Positions 33,852-45,790 of a DNA stretch of 64,000 nucleotides are shown here, in pieces. The stretch is from Dryomyza anilis. Taxonomy: Eukaryota > Arthropoda > Insecta > Diptera > Dryomyzidae. Below the pieces are notes generated by a model. The model saw only the letters and a list, made by a program, of their open reading frames with translations. It was not told the origin of the DNA and made no database searches. The stretch lies in contig OX638132.1 of NCBI GenBank assembly GCA_951804985.1, positions 84,882,696-84,946,695 of the forward strand, given 5' to 3'. The position numbers were made by a program, and so were the translations under genes. Every line of letters begins with the position of its first letter. Position 1 is the first letter of the stretch.

Positions 33852-35135
33852 AGGACTGCGTCTAATAAAATTGTCCGCTACAAAAATGAAAAAATCTAGT
33901 AATCGAATTTTTATAGAATAAAATATTTTATTTTGCAAATTATTTTTAGATTTAAAAAATATAAAAAACCAGAAATTAATATTTTTTAATAAAAAGTTTT
34001 AATTTTTCCGGAACCCCTTCCATTAATGTTGTAATGCTAGTGTCCGACACCTTCACAGCTGCTGAAGACCACTTTCTTTTAAAGTCTTGAAGGTCTTTGG
34101 CCACTTTTTTTGTTGTCTTCATCTCCCTTTTTACTAAAGCCCAGTATCTCTCAATCGGCCTGACTTCTGGACAGTTTGGTGGATTGGCTTCTCTAGGCAC
34201 CAAAATCACTGCATTTTGTTGGATCCACTCTAAGGCCGTTTTGCTGTAGTGACATGAAGCGAGGTCAAGCCAAAAAAATGTGGACACTTCATGTTGGCGT
34301 AAAAATGGAAGCAATCTCTTTTGCAAGCATTCCTTCACATATATTTCGCTATTAATTGTACCCGATGTCACGATTGAGCTGCTCCTTTTTCCACAACTGC
34401 AAATTGCCTGCCAAACAAGGAATTTCTTTGGGAATTTTGTCATTTTTTTTGATTTGAATTTTTCAGCGACATTTCCTCGAGAATCGGCTGTATAAAATTC
34501 CTGCCCAAAATTCCTGAGAAAAGTCCGCTAAAACATAAGTTTCGTCGTCCATTATGCAGCAATCGAATTTAAAAAATCTTGGTTCAGCTTTTTAGCTCGT
34601 TGATTTGCGGTTTCATTCTTGACGGCATTTCTATCCGGAACTTTTTGGACCTTGTACGTCTTCAGCCCAGCTTCTTTCTTAGTCCTGCGCACGAAAGATT
34701 CTGAGCAATCCGCCTTTCTCGCCAATTTCCTTCCGGATATGCTTGGATCTTTCTTTAAAATATTCACAACCTTCTTCGACTTTTCACGATCATGTGGGCC
34801 TTTTTTTTAACAGAACCTTTCTTCCGATCAATACTCAGGTCTTCCTTAAAGCGGTTGATAACGCGAGAAATGGTCTTAGGGTTAGCCCCTACCTCCTTGG
34901 CAATTTTTTTAAAAGACCAACTAGGTTGTTTTTGAAAAATTTTAATTATATTTTCTCGCACTTCCACTTCGTTTGCCATTTTCGCGTTAAATAAATTTTG
35001 TATTGACTATAACTGACACAAATTATTTTCTGCCATTTAATTCAGAGCTACTATGATCAAATTTTTTTAATTTGAATCTTGCAATAGCACATTGTGGGAA
35101 GTTATGTAACGGACAATTTTTTTCGACGCAGTCCT
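33852..35135 (-). mobile_element. DD37E-type Tc1/mariner element, copy 3, full length
   Basis: 1284 bp, flanked by TA (33850-33851, 35136-35137). Ends AGGACTGCGTCTAATAAAAT and TTTTTTTCGACGCAGTCCT. Inserted into the repeat at 33560-35440. Confidence 0.92.
33976..34979 (-). pseudogene. Broken DD37E transposase, copy 3
   Basis: ATG at 34979. Unlike copies 1 and 2 it has no early stop: SWSFKKIAKEVGANPKTISR reads through. It is broken by a frameshift in the A-run near 34805, a loss of about 4 nt near 34569 (QDF then LNSIAA), and a short replaced stretch near 34505-34525 where AGCTACCTGG of the other copies is lost. The catalytic part from 34443 down to 33976 is open, with FFWLDLASCHYS and RPIERYW intact, and ends KLKLFIKKY as in copy 2. 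Confidence 0.9.
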
Positions 35136-35802
35136 TAATTGAGTTGTATGGGAGATAGGCCGTTGACCGATTTCACTCAAATCCAAACTCTGAACCACTT
35201 TTTTACTAAAACGTATTGAAAACAAATTTCATTACATTCTGACCATTATTTTTTAAGTTACCTTGTATCCGGTCAGACAGCAAGACAGACGGACATGACT
35301 AAAAAGACTCGGGTAGTGATGCTGATCAAGCATATATACACTTTTCCTTAACGGGCACGTCTCCTAAGGGGCGTTGAAATATATGCACAAAATTAATATT
35401 CCCTGTACCTCATAGGTGTAGGGTATAAATATTGTAAAGAAATATTTTGTTAAACTGAAAAATTGTTAATTATTTTTGTGGATGCATTTTTCTGATCTAA
35501 TAAAAAGACAAATGCTTTAAAAAAGTGACATATATTCTAAAACATATTCAAAATATTTGAATTATGAATTGATGTAAAAGATGTTAAGACTATTATATGA
35601 TTATTATTTTAGTTATTAATACACCGTACGGGAAAATTCCACTTTTGGCTGCACACATGAGAAAATCCTATATATCTTTTATTATTAGTTAATCCTTAAA
35701 GTTTCTAGGTGGAACATAGGGCCTCAATACTTAAATGACGACAAATAATAAAATATATTTTCCAGTTTTTCTGGATCAAATCGTTAAAAGGTTTTATTTG
35801 CA

Positions 35803-36965
35803 CTAGACATCAGCACAAGTGTATTTGAAGTTCCCTCTCCTTTTTGCTTTTGTTTTTGTATTACGTTTTTAGTTTTGTTTGTTTGTTTTTATTTTCTTTT
35901 TTTTTTTGTTTGTTTAAATCATTTTCAAATCTCCAAAAACAATATTTCTAATCTATTTTAGTTCCTTTTCTTTTTCCTCTTGTTTTTTGTTTTGTTATCT
36001 TTTGTTTTTTCAGTTTTAGTATTTTTTTTTTGAGTTCTTTTTCGTTTTTGTGTCGGCTTTTCATTCTAAAAACAAAATCTTTGTTTTGCACTTTGTTTTG
36101 CACTTTGTTTGCACTACTAAATATGCACTACTGCACTCTACAGTATTGAGTGAATTTTGCAATGGTAGTCTACAGTATTACAGTGAAGTCTCTCCAGCGA
36201 AAAGTAGTGTCAATACATGTCAAGACATTCAAATGACACTACTGCCGCTGAAAATGCAAGAAGTACAGTGACTGCAGTGAGTGAGCACAACGAGTAACGC
36301 GTGAGATGACGAACATTGAAAACAAGAACAAATCTGCTTGGCGATCGACGGCAATAATGTTGTTGTGGGTATTTGTAATTATAAAAAATACAAGAAACAT
36401 TATTATTAAAAAAATACGAGAAAAACCACGCGTTGGTTGAAAAGCAATATATCCAACAAAAATATTAAAAAACATTGACCAAAAATAGCCAACATTACAA
36501 AAATCAATTGAAACTGAACTTGGTCTAAATATAAAAACTCAAAAAATGTGTTGTTTAAAAAAATTAAATAATAAAAAAATGTTGTACTATAACAAAAACT
36601 AAATATAAAAAATTATATGATTTTCTTATATCTTTAGAATTGTTGTCTATATTTAAATATTAATTAAAATTCATTAGAGGAAGAATGATAATGATAAATA
36701 CAAAAAATGCGTACTCAGTGTCATAGTCCAGAAGTTCATTTCAGTATTTGAATTTTTATTACACATCATTATAGACCTGTTCACTACAACAACGTCTGGT
36801 TTGTTTTGTGTGTTTTGACACTACTTGCTTCATTTTTTATGAGCAACACATTCATTTGATTTACAAGCATAGAGTCTGTGACAATAAATGTTTTGAAATA
36901 GATTTTTGAAGTGCAAATGAAATAAAATGAATGTCTGAAAATGGATTTGAAATGCATTTGTCTAG
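35803..36965. mobile_element. TIR element CTAGACATCTGCACAAATG family, copy A
   Basis: Left end CTAGACATCAGCACAAGTGT, right end GAAATGCATTTGTCTAG (inverted). The interior has GACACTACT, TACAGTATTACAGTGAAGTC and CATCATTATAGACCTGTTC, which recur in inverted orientation in copy B (53547-54049) and copy C (54101-54287). T-rich centre at 35820-36050. No protein. Confidence 0.7.
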
Positions 36966-38239
36966 CTGAGATATCACTGAGTATCATTGATATCATTTCG
37001 TTTACGCTTTAATTTGCATTTAAAAAGGGGCAAGTATCAAACAATTTGTAATAAGATATAAATTTGAATTGAATTTTAAAATATCTTGCAGCAGCACTAC
37101 AAAAGGGAATTAAACCTTTAACTGAATTGATATTGAAAAACCGATTTCAAATCCATATTCAGAGAGATCTCTGCAACAAAATATATGCCGCAAAATATAT
37201 GCTGTACTAAAATTTTCAGAGGCTCGAAATAGTTTAGAAATATTTAATTGAATGATTTTATTTAACCAATTCTGCACACTGAAAAAAATTCTATCGGAAT
37301 GAGTTTGGAAATACAAAAATTTTAGTTGTAACAAACAATGTTATTCGGTTGAAACGAAATTTCTACAACTTGGCTAATGTAAATGCCATTTTTTGTTGAC
37401 ATTTAAAATATTGTCATATTCAGGCAATAAAACTGTTCTAAATGGGTTGTAGTCCAAACTACAACCCTTTTAGTTTTGGCTATAATAATCAGTTTTCTAG
37501 TTGCTAGAACCGAATAAATTGATTGAGCAATAGTTGAGGCAACAAATTTTTATTAGGCGTCTTGCCTATTTTATGCTCGTGCACACTATGTGCCAGAATT
37601 TGGAAAAATGCTAAAATAAGCTGTACACTTAACAAAAACTTAGATTTTATGGGAATATACCTGAGTTATTTAATGTATTTATTAATATTTATTTATTTTC
37701 CTATCGTCTTAATTGATCAGACTTGTATAATGTTTTCTGAGACATAAGAAATAATTTTTCTAAAACATATATTTAAAAAGAAATGGTATAAAAAAATTAC
37801 TAATAATAATGATTTTAAGTAAAGAGTTTAAATGTACACACAGAAAAATACTTTTCTGGCTTTAGTTTGGAAGAAATATAATGTTAGTCGTAATTACCAA
37901 CTTGGTAAAAAACGAAATTTCTAGAAATCGATTCATGAACAGCCATATTTGGATTACACTTGAAAAGAGTGTAGAGTGCTTTGAATATTTTTCGGTATAG
38001 CGAATTTTTTACATGTTGGTTATCAGGAAATATTGGATAATTTTACAACAAATCGAAAAAAAATCAAATTTAAGATTTTACTTATTAAATTTCATTGAAA
38101 TTTGGGCATTTAATAAAAAGTATCGAGATAGGCATGACCATTATTTTTTTTAAGGCTCCAGTACTACAGTGCTCCAAAGCTTCAAAAAATGGTCCAAAAA
38201 TCACAATTGTAGAGTGGTTCATATTTAAATATCTTGTGA
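36966..38239. other. AT-rich DNA with a small perfect hairpin
   Basis: GGGTTGTAGT-CCAA-ACTACAACCC at 37444-37467 is a perfect 10-bp hairpin. Otherwise nothing recognised. Confidence 0.5.
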
Positions 38240-38924
38240 ACACTAAAATTCACCATACTAAAATTCACCACACTAACAATCACCACACTAAAACTTACCA
38301 CACTAAAACTTACCACACTAAAACTCACCGCACCAAAATTCACCTTACCTAAACTCACCACACTGAAACTCACCACATTAAAACTCACCACACTAAAACT
38401 CACCACACTAAAAATTACCACACAAAAACTCACTACATCAAAATTCACCTCACCTAAACTCACCACACTGAAACTCACCAAATTAAAACTCACCACACTA
38501 AAATTTCTACTGTCAAAAACTCTACGGGGAAGAATTCTACGGGAAAGAATTCTGCGGGAAAGAATTCTACCGGGAACAATTCTACCGGGATGAGTTCTAC
38601 GGGAAGATTTCTTCCGGGAAGAATTCTATCGGGATGAGTTCTACGGGAAGATTTCTACCGGGATGAGTTCTACGGGAAGATTTCTACTGGGAAGAATTCT
38701 ACGTGAAAGCGTTCTATGGGGAAGAATTTTACGGTGCAGTCTGAGAAAAAATTATCTTTGAGAAAAGAATTATTATTTGGCTACTACATATATAAAACCA
38801 ATAAAAAAACTTTCACAGCCAAGCCCCTGATATAAATAATAAAAATGTTTTTTATATTAATAAAATCGCTCCATATCTTTTAATTCACAAAATCTTGGCA
38901 CGAGTCGTGCACGGGTCCAGCTAG
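38240..38924. mobile_element. Helitron-like element, copy 2, 5'-truncated
   Basis: Starts within the 15-bp minisatellite (CACTAAAATTCACCA), continues with the GGGAAGAATTCTAC block (38515-38735), then the unique tail and the hairpin GCACGAGTCGTGC with CTAG at 38921-38924. Lacks the 5' terminus and the 280-bp core repeats of the element at 14845-17986. Confidence 0.85.
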
Positions 38925-39373
38925 TTGTTTATAACTTTGAACCACTGTATGTCTGAAAGTAGTGATCGGAAAAACTAAAGCATGTCACGATACCATCAAT
39001 CAGTTATCCAAATTTCATTGAAATGGAAGAGGGTGATTTCTCGCCGCTACTCGATTTAAAGTGGCATGACTCATAAAGTTATGACATTGTTAACTTAAAA
39101 AGTTTTAAATTTTTATATTTTTACTTTGATTTACAATGTGCTTCAATAAAAATAAGTGAAATACCTTCTTAAATCATCGAAAAAGTAAATTTTTAATTTG
39201 AAGACTTTTATCAAATGCTTTGAAATGTTTTTCTGTTTTCGCAAAGCTCTTCGCTTTGAGCTTCAATAGTGCGCTAATTGCTAAAATTGATTTTTTTTTT
39301 TATATTTTCATTTTTACTAATTGCTTGAAAATGTTTTTATTAATTTTTTTCGTACACTTTTTTCTCGTTGCAG
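38925..39373. other. AT-rich DNA ending in a good splice acceptor
   Basis: A long pyrimidine tract (39336-39371) leads into CGTTGCAG, AG at 39372-39373. Confidence 0.5.
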
Positions 39374-41348
39374 GTTTCATCTGGTCGCCTACGAATATTC
39401 AATAATGTTTATAATTAAATAATTAGTTTAAATGTTGAATGCAGAATAATTAGTTATTAAGCATTAATAACAATAACAAAAACATTTTGCAGGACTATAA
39501 ATTACAACAACAACTACAAAATAACAAAATACTATACTACATATATACGAAGCATGTTGATGTTGCATGCATGTGAAAACAACAACTACAATAACAAATA
39601 GAAAAAAAAACACAAAAAATTAAAAATACTACAAAACTCTAACAATACATTAAAATAAAAAAATGTGTAAATATTAAAAACAATTATTAATTAAAAACAT
39701 AATTAAAAGAAAAACAAAAAATATTTTTAAGAATTTATTGCAAAAAATAAACAACAAAAAAAATTATATAAAAAAAACTATTTAAGAACAAATTAGCACA
39801 ATTAATAAATATTAATTAAATTAAAATTTAAAATACAAAATAAAAATAATTGAAAAAATATATGAAAAATATTTCAAACAAAAATATTCGATAAAATAGC
39901 ATTAAGTGAACATTTTGGCAAATTGCAAATGAAGTAAGGCTTCTTTTTGCTGTTTCCTTTCTTTCAACTACTTTCTGAATTGTTAATTATGAACTATAAG
40001 TAATAACCACAAACACTGAAGGTTAAAAACTACAAGTTGCGCGCCAGTTGCGTCTAAATGTTTAATGTAAGTTTGTAAAATATATAAACTAAACCGGGGT
40101 ATTCACGCGGACAGTGTGCGTAAATGGTAAAAGTGCTTTTGAGCATTTATTAAATTCTGCGTAGTTTTTCTTAGCTGGTTTTGCTGTTTTTCAAATGCGA
40201 AATAAAACTAAAATTTCATAATTATTTTCATAATATTTTATTGTTACGCATGCCCACGAATACCCTGCATAATACGTAGTCTAAGTTCAATGTACAAAGC
40301 TGCACTTGCAACACTGAAAAAAAAAGAAAGCTTAAAGCTGGGCATTAGACTCATGTATCGTGTTTTTATACAGAGTCGTACGTGTTGCAGATTTAAATTT
40401 AAATTTAAAAATGTTTCAAATAATATTTAAAATACGAAAAAAACACATATTAAATTAGCGTAAACTATATGTCAAAAGAAAATAGTAACAAAAAAAAAGT
40501 TAAATGTCATATTGCAGGTTACAAAAATATTGCATAACCTAAATTAGTTGAATTCGGCTTAAGTCCTACCAAAAATATACCGAAAAAATGGCGATTTATT
40601 AAAAAAAAAAAAACATGAAATAGTTAAATGTGCAGACAATGAATTCAATAATTAATCCAATTAAATGTTTTCTTCTACTTTGTATTAAGACAACACTGAA
40701 AACAAAAAGAAAAAATTATGACGAAAATTTGCATTTTTGTCAAACTCAAGCTAAAACTACAAATAAAAAAAATTTAATAATCAGCAGTAGCCTCAAATGC
40801 AACAAATTAAAATATTAAGTAAACTTTTTTTGAATTTTATTTACTGTTGTTTTTTTTTTTGTTATAATAAAGTAAAATGGATTATTTAATATTTTGATCT
40901 CAGGTGCGGCACGTATAGAATTTAATAATTGTTTGTACAATAACAAATACAATAATAATAACAACAAACAACAATAAGCACATTTTTTTGTACATTTACG
41001 CTAGTTTAAACTCATGTTATATAGTTTTTTTTTTGTAATATTAGTAATTATAAAAAACCGGGAATTCAAAGTTTTTTTTTATAATTTTTTTTTCAAATTC
41101 AAAAACTAAAGTTTTGCAATATTTTTCAGTAATAAACGTTTTGTTTAAAATTTTATATTTTTAGTTTGAGTTATAATAAAAGTAATTGTGATTATGTTAA
41201 GAACGCTGATAACCGGGTTGGTAACATACTAAACTGTTTACCAATCAACTACATATTGCATGCTGGCATCATTGATAAGTTATGAAAACAAAAACATTTT
41301 GTACATATTGAATATTTAAATGAAATTTAAATAAAATTCTAAAATAAA
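39374..41348 (+). other. Candidate last exon: long 3' UTR, possibly of foxo
   Basis: Follows a strong acceptor. The sequence is single-copy in look, has CAACAACAACTACAA-type runs like the start of the foxo UTR, no transposon and no open frame. It contains two Pumilio-type motifs, TGTAAATA at 39666-39673 and TGTACATA at 41300-41307, and ends with AATAAA at 41330-41335 and 41343-41348. The link to the donor at 9455 is inference from signals and strand; it would need a 30-kb intron in the 3' UTR. Confidence 0.4.
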
Positions 41349-41970
41349 ACAACAAAAACAAAAAAAAACTTTTTTTTTAATTACGGGGGAAATGTATGGT
41401 GTTATGTTGAAGCAGAAAAATAGGGATATTAATCTCAGAACATTTTTTAAGCTTAGAATTTTAGGTTAAAAAATTCTGTTATAAATCATATATAATAATA
41501 TATTTTAACCAACATTAAATGAACATTGCTTAAATTACCAGAAAATAACGCAATTTGAAATTAGCACCATTTAAGCAATGTTATTTGCAAAATCCGTATA
41601 TATTTCAAAAGATCTGCAATATGCGATCATTTTAAACAAACCGCCTTAATTAAAAACTATAAAAAAATTCATATGTGATGGAAAAACCGGTACTCTAAGA
41701 AACTTTCAATCATTATTTTTCACTTGTTCTCGAAATGCAATAAAAATGTATTTCTTTGATTTTAACCAGAGATAAAAAAAGTTGATGCCATATTAAGAAC
41801 CACTTGACAGTTGATTTTATTTTTCGAAATGCAAAAACATATCCACACATTGAAAGAAAGATAATATTGTCCAGACCAAAAATTCCTATCCACTCTACAG
41901 TATTTAATTTTATTTCTTATTTATTTCATACACATTAAAAATTTCTAATTTCAAATTTTGTATAATTTAA
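41349..41970. other. AT-rich spacer
   Basis: No feature seen. Confidence 0.35.
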
Positions 41971-41977
41971 CAATTGA

Positions 41978-42780
41978 AGCGTTGTGTGCAATAAGGGCGT
42001 TAGGCATCATAACGCCCTTTTTGCAATATTCACACACCCAGAAAAAAATCATGGTAAATTAAAAGTATTTCAATAGAAAAACAATAATTTATACTATTAA
42101 AATTGGTCAATAGGATGCGTCCCATTAATTCAGTAATATTGGAACTGTTAATACAATATTTAATTGTACCATAAATTTTATAATGTGCTCCTTTAATTAC
42201 AATAAGCAAGACCTATAAATTTTTAATGATACGAATTATTAATTTTATAGTATAGTCCAACAATTTCCTAATAATTTATTAAAACAAAAGTGGATTTTAG
42301 TTAATTTAATGTATAATTTATTTTATTTAAATGTCGAAACTGAAATTAACTTTTAAAAAATCACACACATAAATGGACACTTCTCGTTGCAAAAGGTTAT
42401 ATATAGCACAAATGTTCGCTTCAGTTTACAATACTTGAGTCTGCATTTAGAGAGTCCGTCGCCATTTGATTTTTATTTATTATCTGTAATAAATACAAAA
42501 TGGTTAAATATAATGAATTTATATTAAATACATTAAGTCCTTACCAATGTTGCGCTTAATTATGTGGATTATTACAAAAAATGCATGCGACCATTTTGAG
42601 CAAACACAAACACGTAGAATGACGTACAAAGCGAACAAGTTTATATTCGTGTTTATGTTTTTTATGCCACGTTTATTATTATAGGAGGAAACCATTAAAA
42701 CAATAGTATTTATTCTATTAAAAATAATAATATTGAAATTTTTAGATTAATGGTATTGAATTTTTCGAATACTATCAAAC
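41978..42780. mobile_element. Remnants: GGGCGTTA palindrome and CACCCAGAAAAA-type MITE relative
   Basis: GCAATAAGGGCGTTAGGCAT followed by CATAACGCCCTTTTTGC forms a palindrome (about 41981-42022). Directly after it CACACCCAGAAAAAAATCAT starts a MITE-like stretch with ATACTATTAAAATTGGTCAA and related phrases down to about 42780. No matching right end is visible. Confidence 0.5.
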
Positions 42781-42957
42781 TAATTAGAAAACTTTTGATT
42801 CAAAAAGAAAAAACTATTAATTCATGAACCATAAGATTAATGGTCGTACCATTAAGTACTTAATGGGATATTTTCTTCTGACTGCACCGAATGATTCCAG
42901 CAGTGCCTTTTACCATTCTCTGAAATCCCATATCGATTGCATGAAGTTTTTTGTCGT

Positions 42958-43420
42958 TTTATGCAATGAGGGCGTTATCTCCAGACAAAAAAAATATTTT
43001 TTCATATTTTTAATTTGTTTACAGAGTCAGTTTTCAACAGACTCAATTTTTGTATTGAGCCATTTTTACCGTAATTTAAATCTATATTCATACATATCAA
43101 TAAATATATCTAGACTATGCATAATAATCTTGATTTTTTCAATTCATGTAATGATTATTGCTCTTAAACTCAATACGCCCAAAGTTTATTACTCGTTTTA
43201 TGCAATAAGGGCGTATAAATCATTTATTTTAATTAGTTAGTTTACATATTACTAGGAGTTCTAAAATAAATTTGAAAAGTGCATAATAAAGCTAATTTAG
43301 CTAATTTTAGGGGAAAATTTGAATCAATAAAATCAGTTTATTCCTTTTTGAGATACGGACATTCAAAAACTTTAAACGCAAATATCTCAAAACTTACTTT
43401 TTCACATAACGCCCTTCCCT
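42958..43420. mobile_element. Possible small element with GGGCGTTAT ends
   Basis: ATGCAATGAGGGCGTTATCTC on the left and TTTTTCACATAACGCCCTT on the right are inverted; ATGCAATAAGGGCGTA also occurs internally at 43198. Boundaries are uncertain. The 138-codon frame here is AT-driven and not a gene. Confidence 0.4.
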
Positions 43421-43431
43421 AGTACGCCCTT

Positions 43432-43846
43432 CCCTAGAAATTTGCCCGATGCGCCATCGGGAAATGATCGGGTTTTCGTTGGGTAAGCCCTATTAGAGAA
43501 AATATGATCATTACCTTTGCATGCCCTTATCATGCTTACCATAGCAGGGTTTACATTATCGAAATAGTTAATGCTAATTTCGTTTGTTCCTCATAACGAA
43601 ATTAGCATCAGGCAATGATCGAGAAATAATGAGAGAAACCGTATTATGCTCGGGCTCTGACAAGTCAATTGTCGGGTAAATATTAAAATGGGGAATTGCC
43701 CGATCAGTACATGATCATGTCCTGAGGTCAGTACATGATCAGGACACTGCGTTACAAGGACATTATGGGCCTCGTCATATCCCGATCATCTCAAATAATG
43801 ACATGATCACTTCATGACCATGGCTTTACCAAAATTTCTACTAGGG
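43432..43846. mobile_element. 415-bp TIR element, CCCTAG(TAG)AAATTT ends
   Basis: Left end CCCTAGAAATTTGCC, right end AAAATTTCTACTAGGG (inverted). The interior is rich in GATCGGG, CATGATCA and CCCGATCA, giving many small inverted pairs, e.g. AACGAAATTAGCATCA against TTAATGCTAATTTCGTT. No protein. Confidence 0.65.
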
Positions 43847-44063
43847 TTATAGCACCCATCGCTTCAAATGTATACCACATTTTCATTTCAGTTGTCACAA
43901 AGAAAGCTTTCCCGTTAGTCTACGCATCTTTTTTATTTTGTCTGAGACTTTTTCTTCAAAAACAAATCTCTTTTTATATATTCATTTTTTTCCTAATGTA
44001 TCGCACATTTTTAAGAAACGTCTCATATTCCAGTTCAAGATTTTGAATAAATGCTTTGAAATA

Positions 44064-44146
44064 ACTGAGATTGATAGCGTAACGGTGAGAAATCTGCTCT
44101 TGTACCTCGAAAATGCGAATTCGAATCCCAAGAGAGACTTTTTTTT
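44064..44146 (+). other. tRNA-like segment with A- and B-box matches and T-run
   Basis: TAGCGTAACGGT (44075-44086) resembles a Pol III A box and GAATTCGAATCC (44117-44128) a B box, 31 nt apart. TTTTTTTT at 44139-44146 could terminate Pol III. The T-stem does not pair, so this is not an intact tRNA; a tRNA-derived SINE head or pseudogene is likelier. Confidence 0.35.
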
Positions 44147-44169
44147 ATTGTTTTTAAATTTGTTTTGTT

Positions 44170-44360
44170 ATACCCTACACTAATGCCGGTAACTTCAACG
44201 AATGGATATCTACTGGTGCATAGTTATCTATCGTGTAAGCAAAATTTCGTAACTTCAACGCATAGTTGAGGAGTAAAAACACCGGGTAGGTATGAGATAT
44301 CTGTTCGGTACGAACACCACTAGATATCTACTCGTTGAAGTTACGGGTATAAAAGGGAAA
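44170..44360. repeat. Palindromic MITE-like hairpin, GTAACTTCAACG arms
   Basis: CCGGTAACTTCAACGAATGG followed by ATATCTACTGGTG (44192-44218) pairs with CACCACTAGATATCTACTCG followed by TTGAAGTTACGGG (about 44315-44347) over some 33 bp with a few mismatches. Flanked by TATACCCTACAC and GGGTATA. Confidence 0.7.
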
Positions 44361-44539
44361 GGGTATATTCAGTTTGGTGGTTCGTTTGTATGAGGTCTGT
44401 CTGTTGTAATCACGATTACTAGAAAAATAAATGAGCTACAGTTAGATTAAACGCTATATTTAGATTATTTATATATCAATGCTATCTGGTCTATTGTTAC
44501 TCGTGAACCGATCACTTATGTGTAAATATAATATATAAA

Positions 44540-44633
44540 GGGTTTTTCAATAAGAGCGCTACAAAAGTTTTTTTCAAGGGTTTTTCAACAGGGACGCTAC
44601 AAAAGCAGAGCGACAGGGACAGCAAACGACCCT
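44540..44633. mobile_element. Short rosa-like terminal fragment
   Basis: GGGTTTTTCAATAAGAGCGC (3' end) followed at 44576 by AAGGGTTTTTCAACAGGGAC and the first 50 bp of the 5' leader, ending at CAAACGACCC. Same junction type as 4483 and 51537. Confidence 0.75.
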
Positions 44634-44784
44634 TTACAAGTTACATCTACAGGTGAATTTTGCTTTATATCGGCTTAAGTGACCCTTTTTTTGCCAAATA
44701 TATTTATGCTTAAATATATAATGATTTTTCGCATACCGACTTTTAGTTCTGGAAAAAAAAAAATTCAATTTTAATAAAACATTT

Positions 44785-45541
44785 CCCTGCAGTGTAACGA
44801 ACTAGTTGAATAGTAGTATTGGTCTAGTTTTCCGTAGACACTCAACTAGCCCGAATTCGACCCCATTTTCATACAATGAACTGTACTTTTTTCAATGTTC
44901 ATGTCCTACGATGTGTCAATTGTCCCCTCTTGCATTACATTTAAGTAGTTTTTAAACTAGCTTCTTGTAACCAGTCTATGACTAATTTTTACAGTCAGTC
45001 TATAAACTAGTTTATTAATCCCTCTCTAAACTGGTTACTATTTACCAGTTGAAACACTAGAGCTGTAAGCTATTCGACGAGAATTTACATAGTCAAGCGA
45101 ATCAAAACCTAGGTCATGTGGACCGAATGGATGAAATTGCTTCAGTCTAGAAAGCTTGTAAAATGAGACTTGATGGTGGACAGCGTAGGAGAGAGCGATT
45201 GGCTCGGCTTGTTATCAGCAGCCAAGCCACGGTTGTAAGGGTTTTTCAAATAGGTTATTTGTTAAATTGTACAAGTCCATGGCGGAAAGAAATAAAACAA
45301 ATCGCACGATGGAACCGACAATAAAGTTAAAAAGAAAGATGTTTCCTGCAAAATAGATAAATGAAATATAATTTGTATTTCATAATTTATTTTGTTTTTT
45401 ACAATTTTGACACGTTCCTCTACGAACAAATTTTTAAACTGTTTTTCTCTGTATCCATTTTAACTAGCTACCGAACTAGAAACATGGTTACTAATATGAA
45501 TACTACATATTTATGCTACTAGTTTAGATTTCACTGCAGGG
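44785..45541. mobile_element. 757-bp TIR element, CCCTGCAGTG ends
   Basis: Left CCCTGCAGTGTAACGAACTA, right TAGTTTAGATTTCACTGCAG then GG (inverted). ACTAGTT and its relatives recur throughout. No protein and no clear target duplication, so the superfamily is open. Confidence 0.7.
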
Positions 45542-45654
45542 TTAGAATAGAATTTTTACAATTAAATTTAAAACCGAAAACCGAAACCTTATATATCGGT
45601 TTAATTATTCACGATTCATCCGACGGATAACAAGTTTTTGAAATGAGTATTGTC

Positions 45655-45790
45655 CTATACTCACAATAGTTTTTTGCTATTAAAATTAGTCAATAGGATA
45701 AACTATTATTTTAATAGTTCTATACCATTAAATACTTTAATTAAATACTAGAAAATTCCTATTGACAAATTTTTATTAGATTTTTCTGAG
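45655..45790. mobile_element. Fragment of CACCCAGAAAAA-type MITE
   Basis: TATTAAAATTAGTCAATAGG, ATAAACTATTATTTTAATAG and CATTAAATACT...ACTAGAAAATTCC match the intact MITE at 29263. Ends are lost. Confidence 0.55.

Larger units (their letters stand above)
33560..35440. mobile_element. Dispersed repeat (GTCGGGCCCGACTAT ... GTGTAGGGTATA) split by DD37E copy 3
   Basis: The left part (33560-33851) has ATAGTCGGTCGGGCCCGACT, ATGGAATACCCTACACTC; the right part (35136-35440) has CAGACAGCAAGACAGACGG, GATCAAGCATATATACACTT and CATAGGTGTAGGGTATA. This combination is typical of abundant dipteran repeats (recalled, not searched). The two parts are joined by the TA that copy 3 duplicated. Confidence 0.65.

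Noticed and set aside
42824..43240. 138-codon frame
   Set aside because: AT-driven composition, overlaps element-like GGGCGTTA repeats, no domain.
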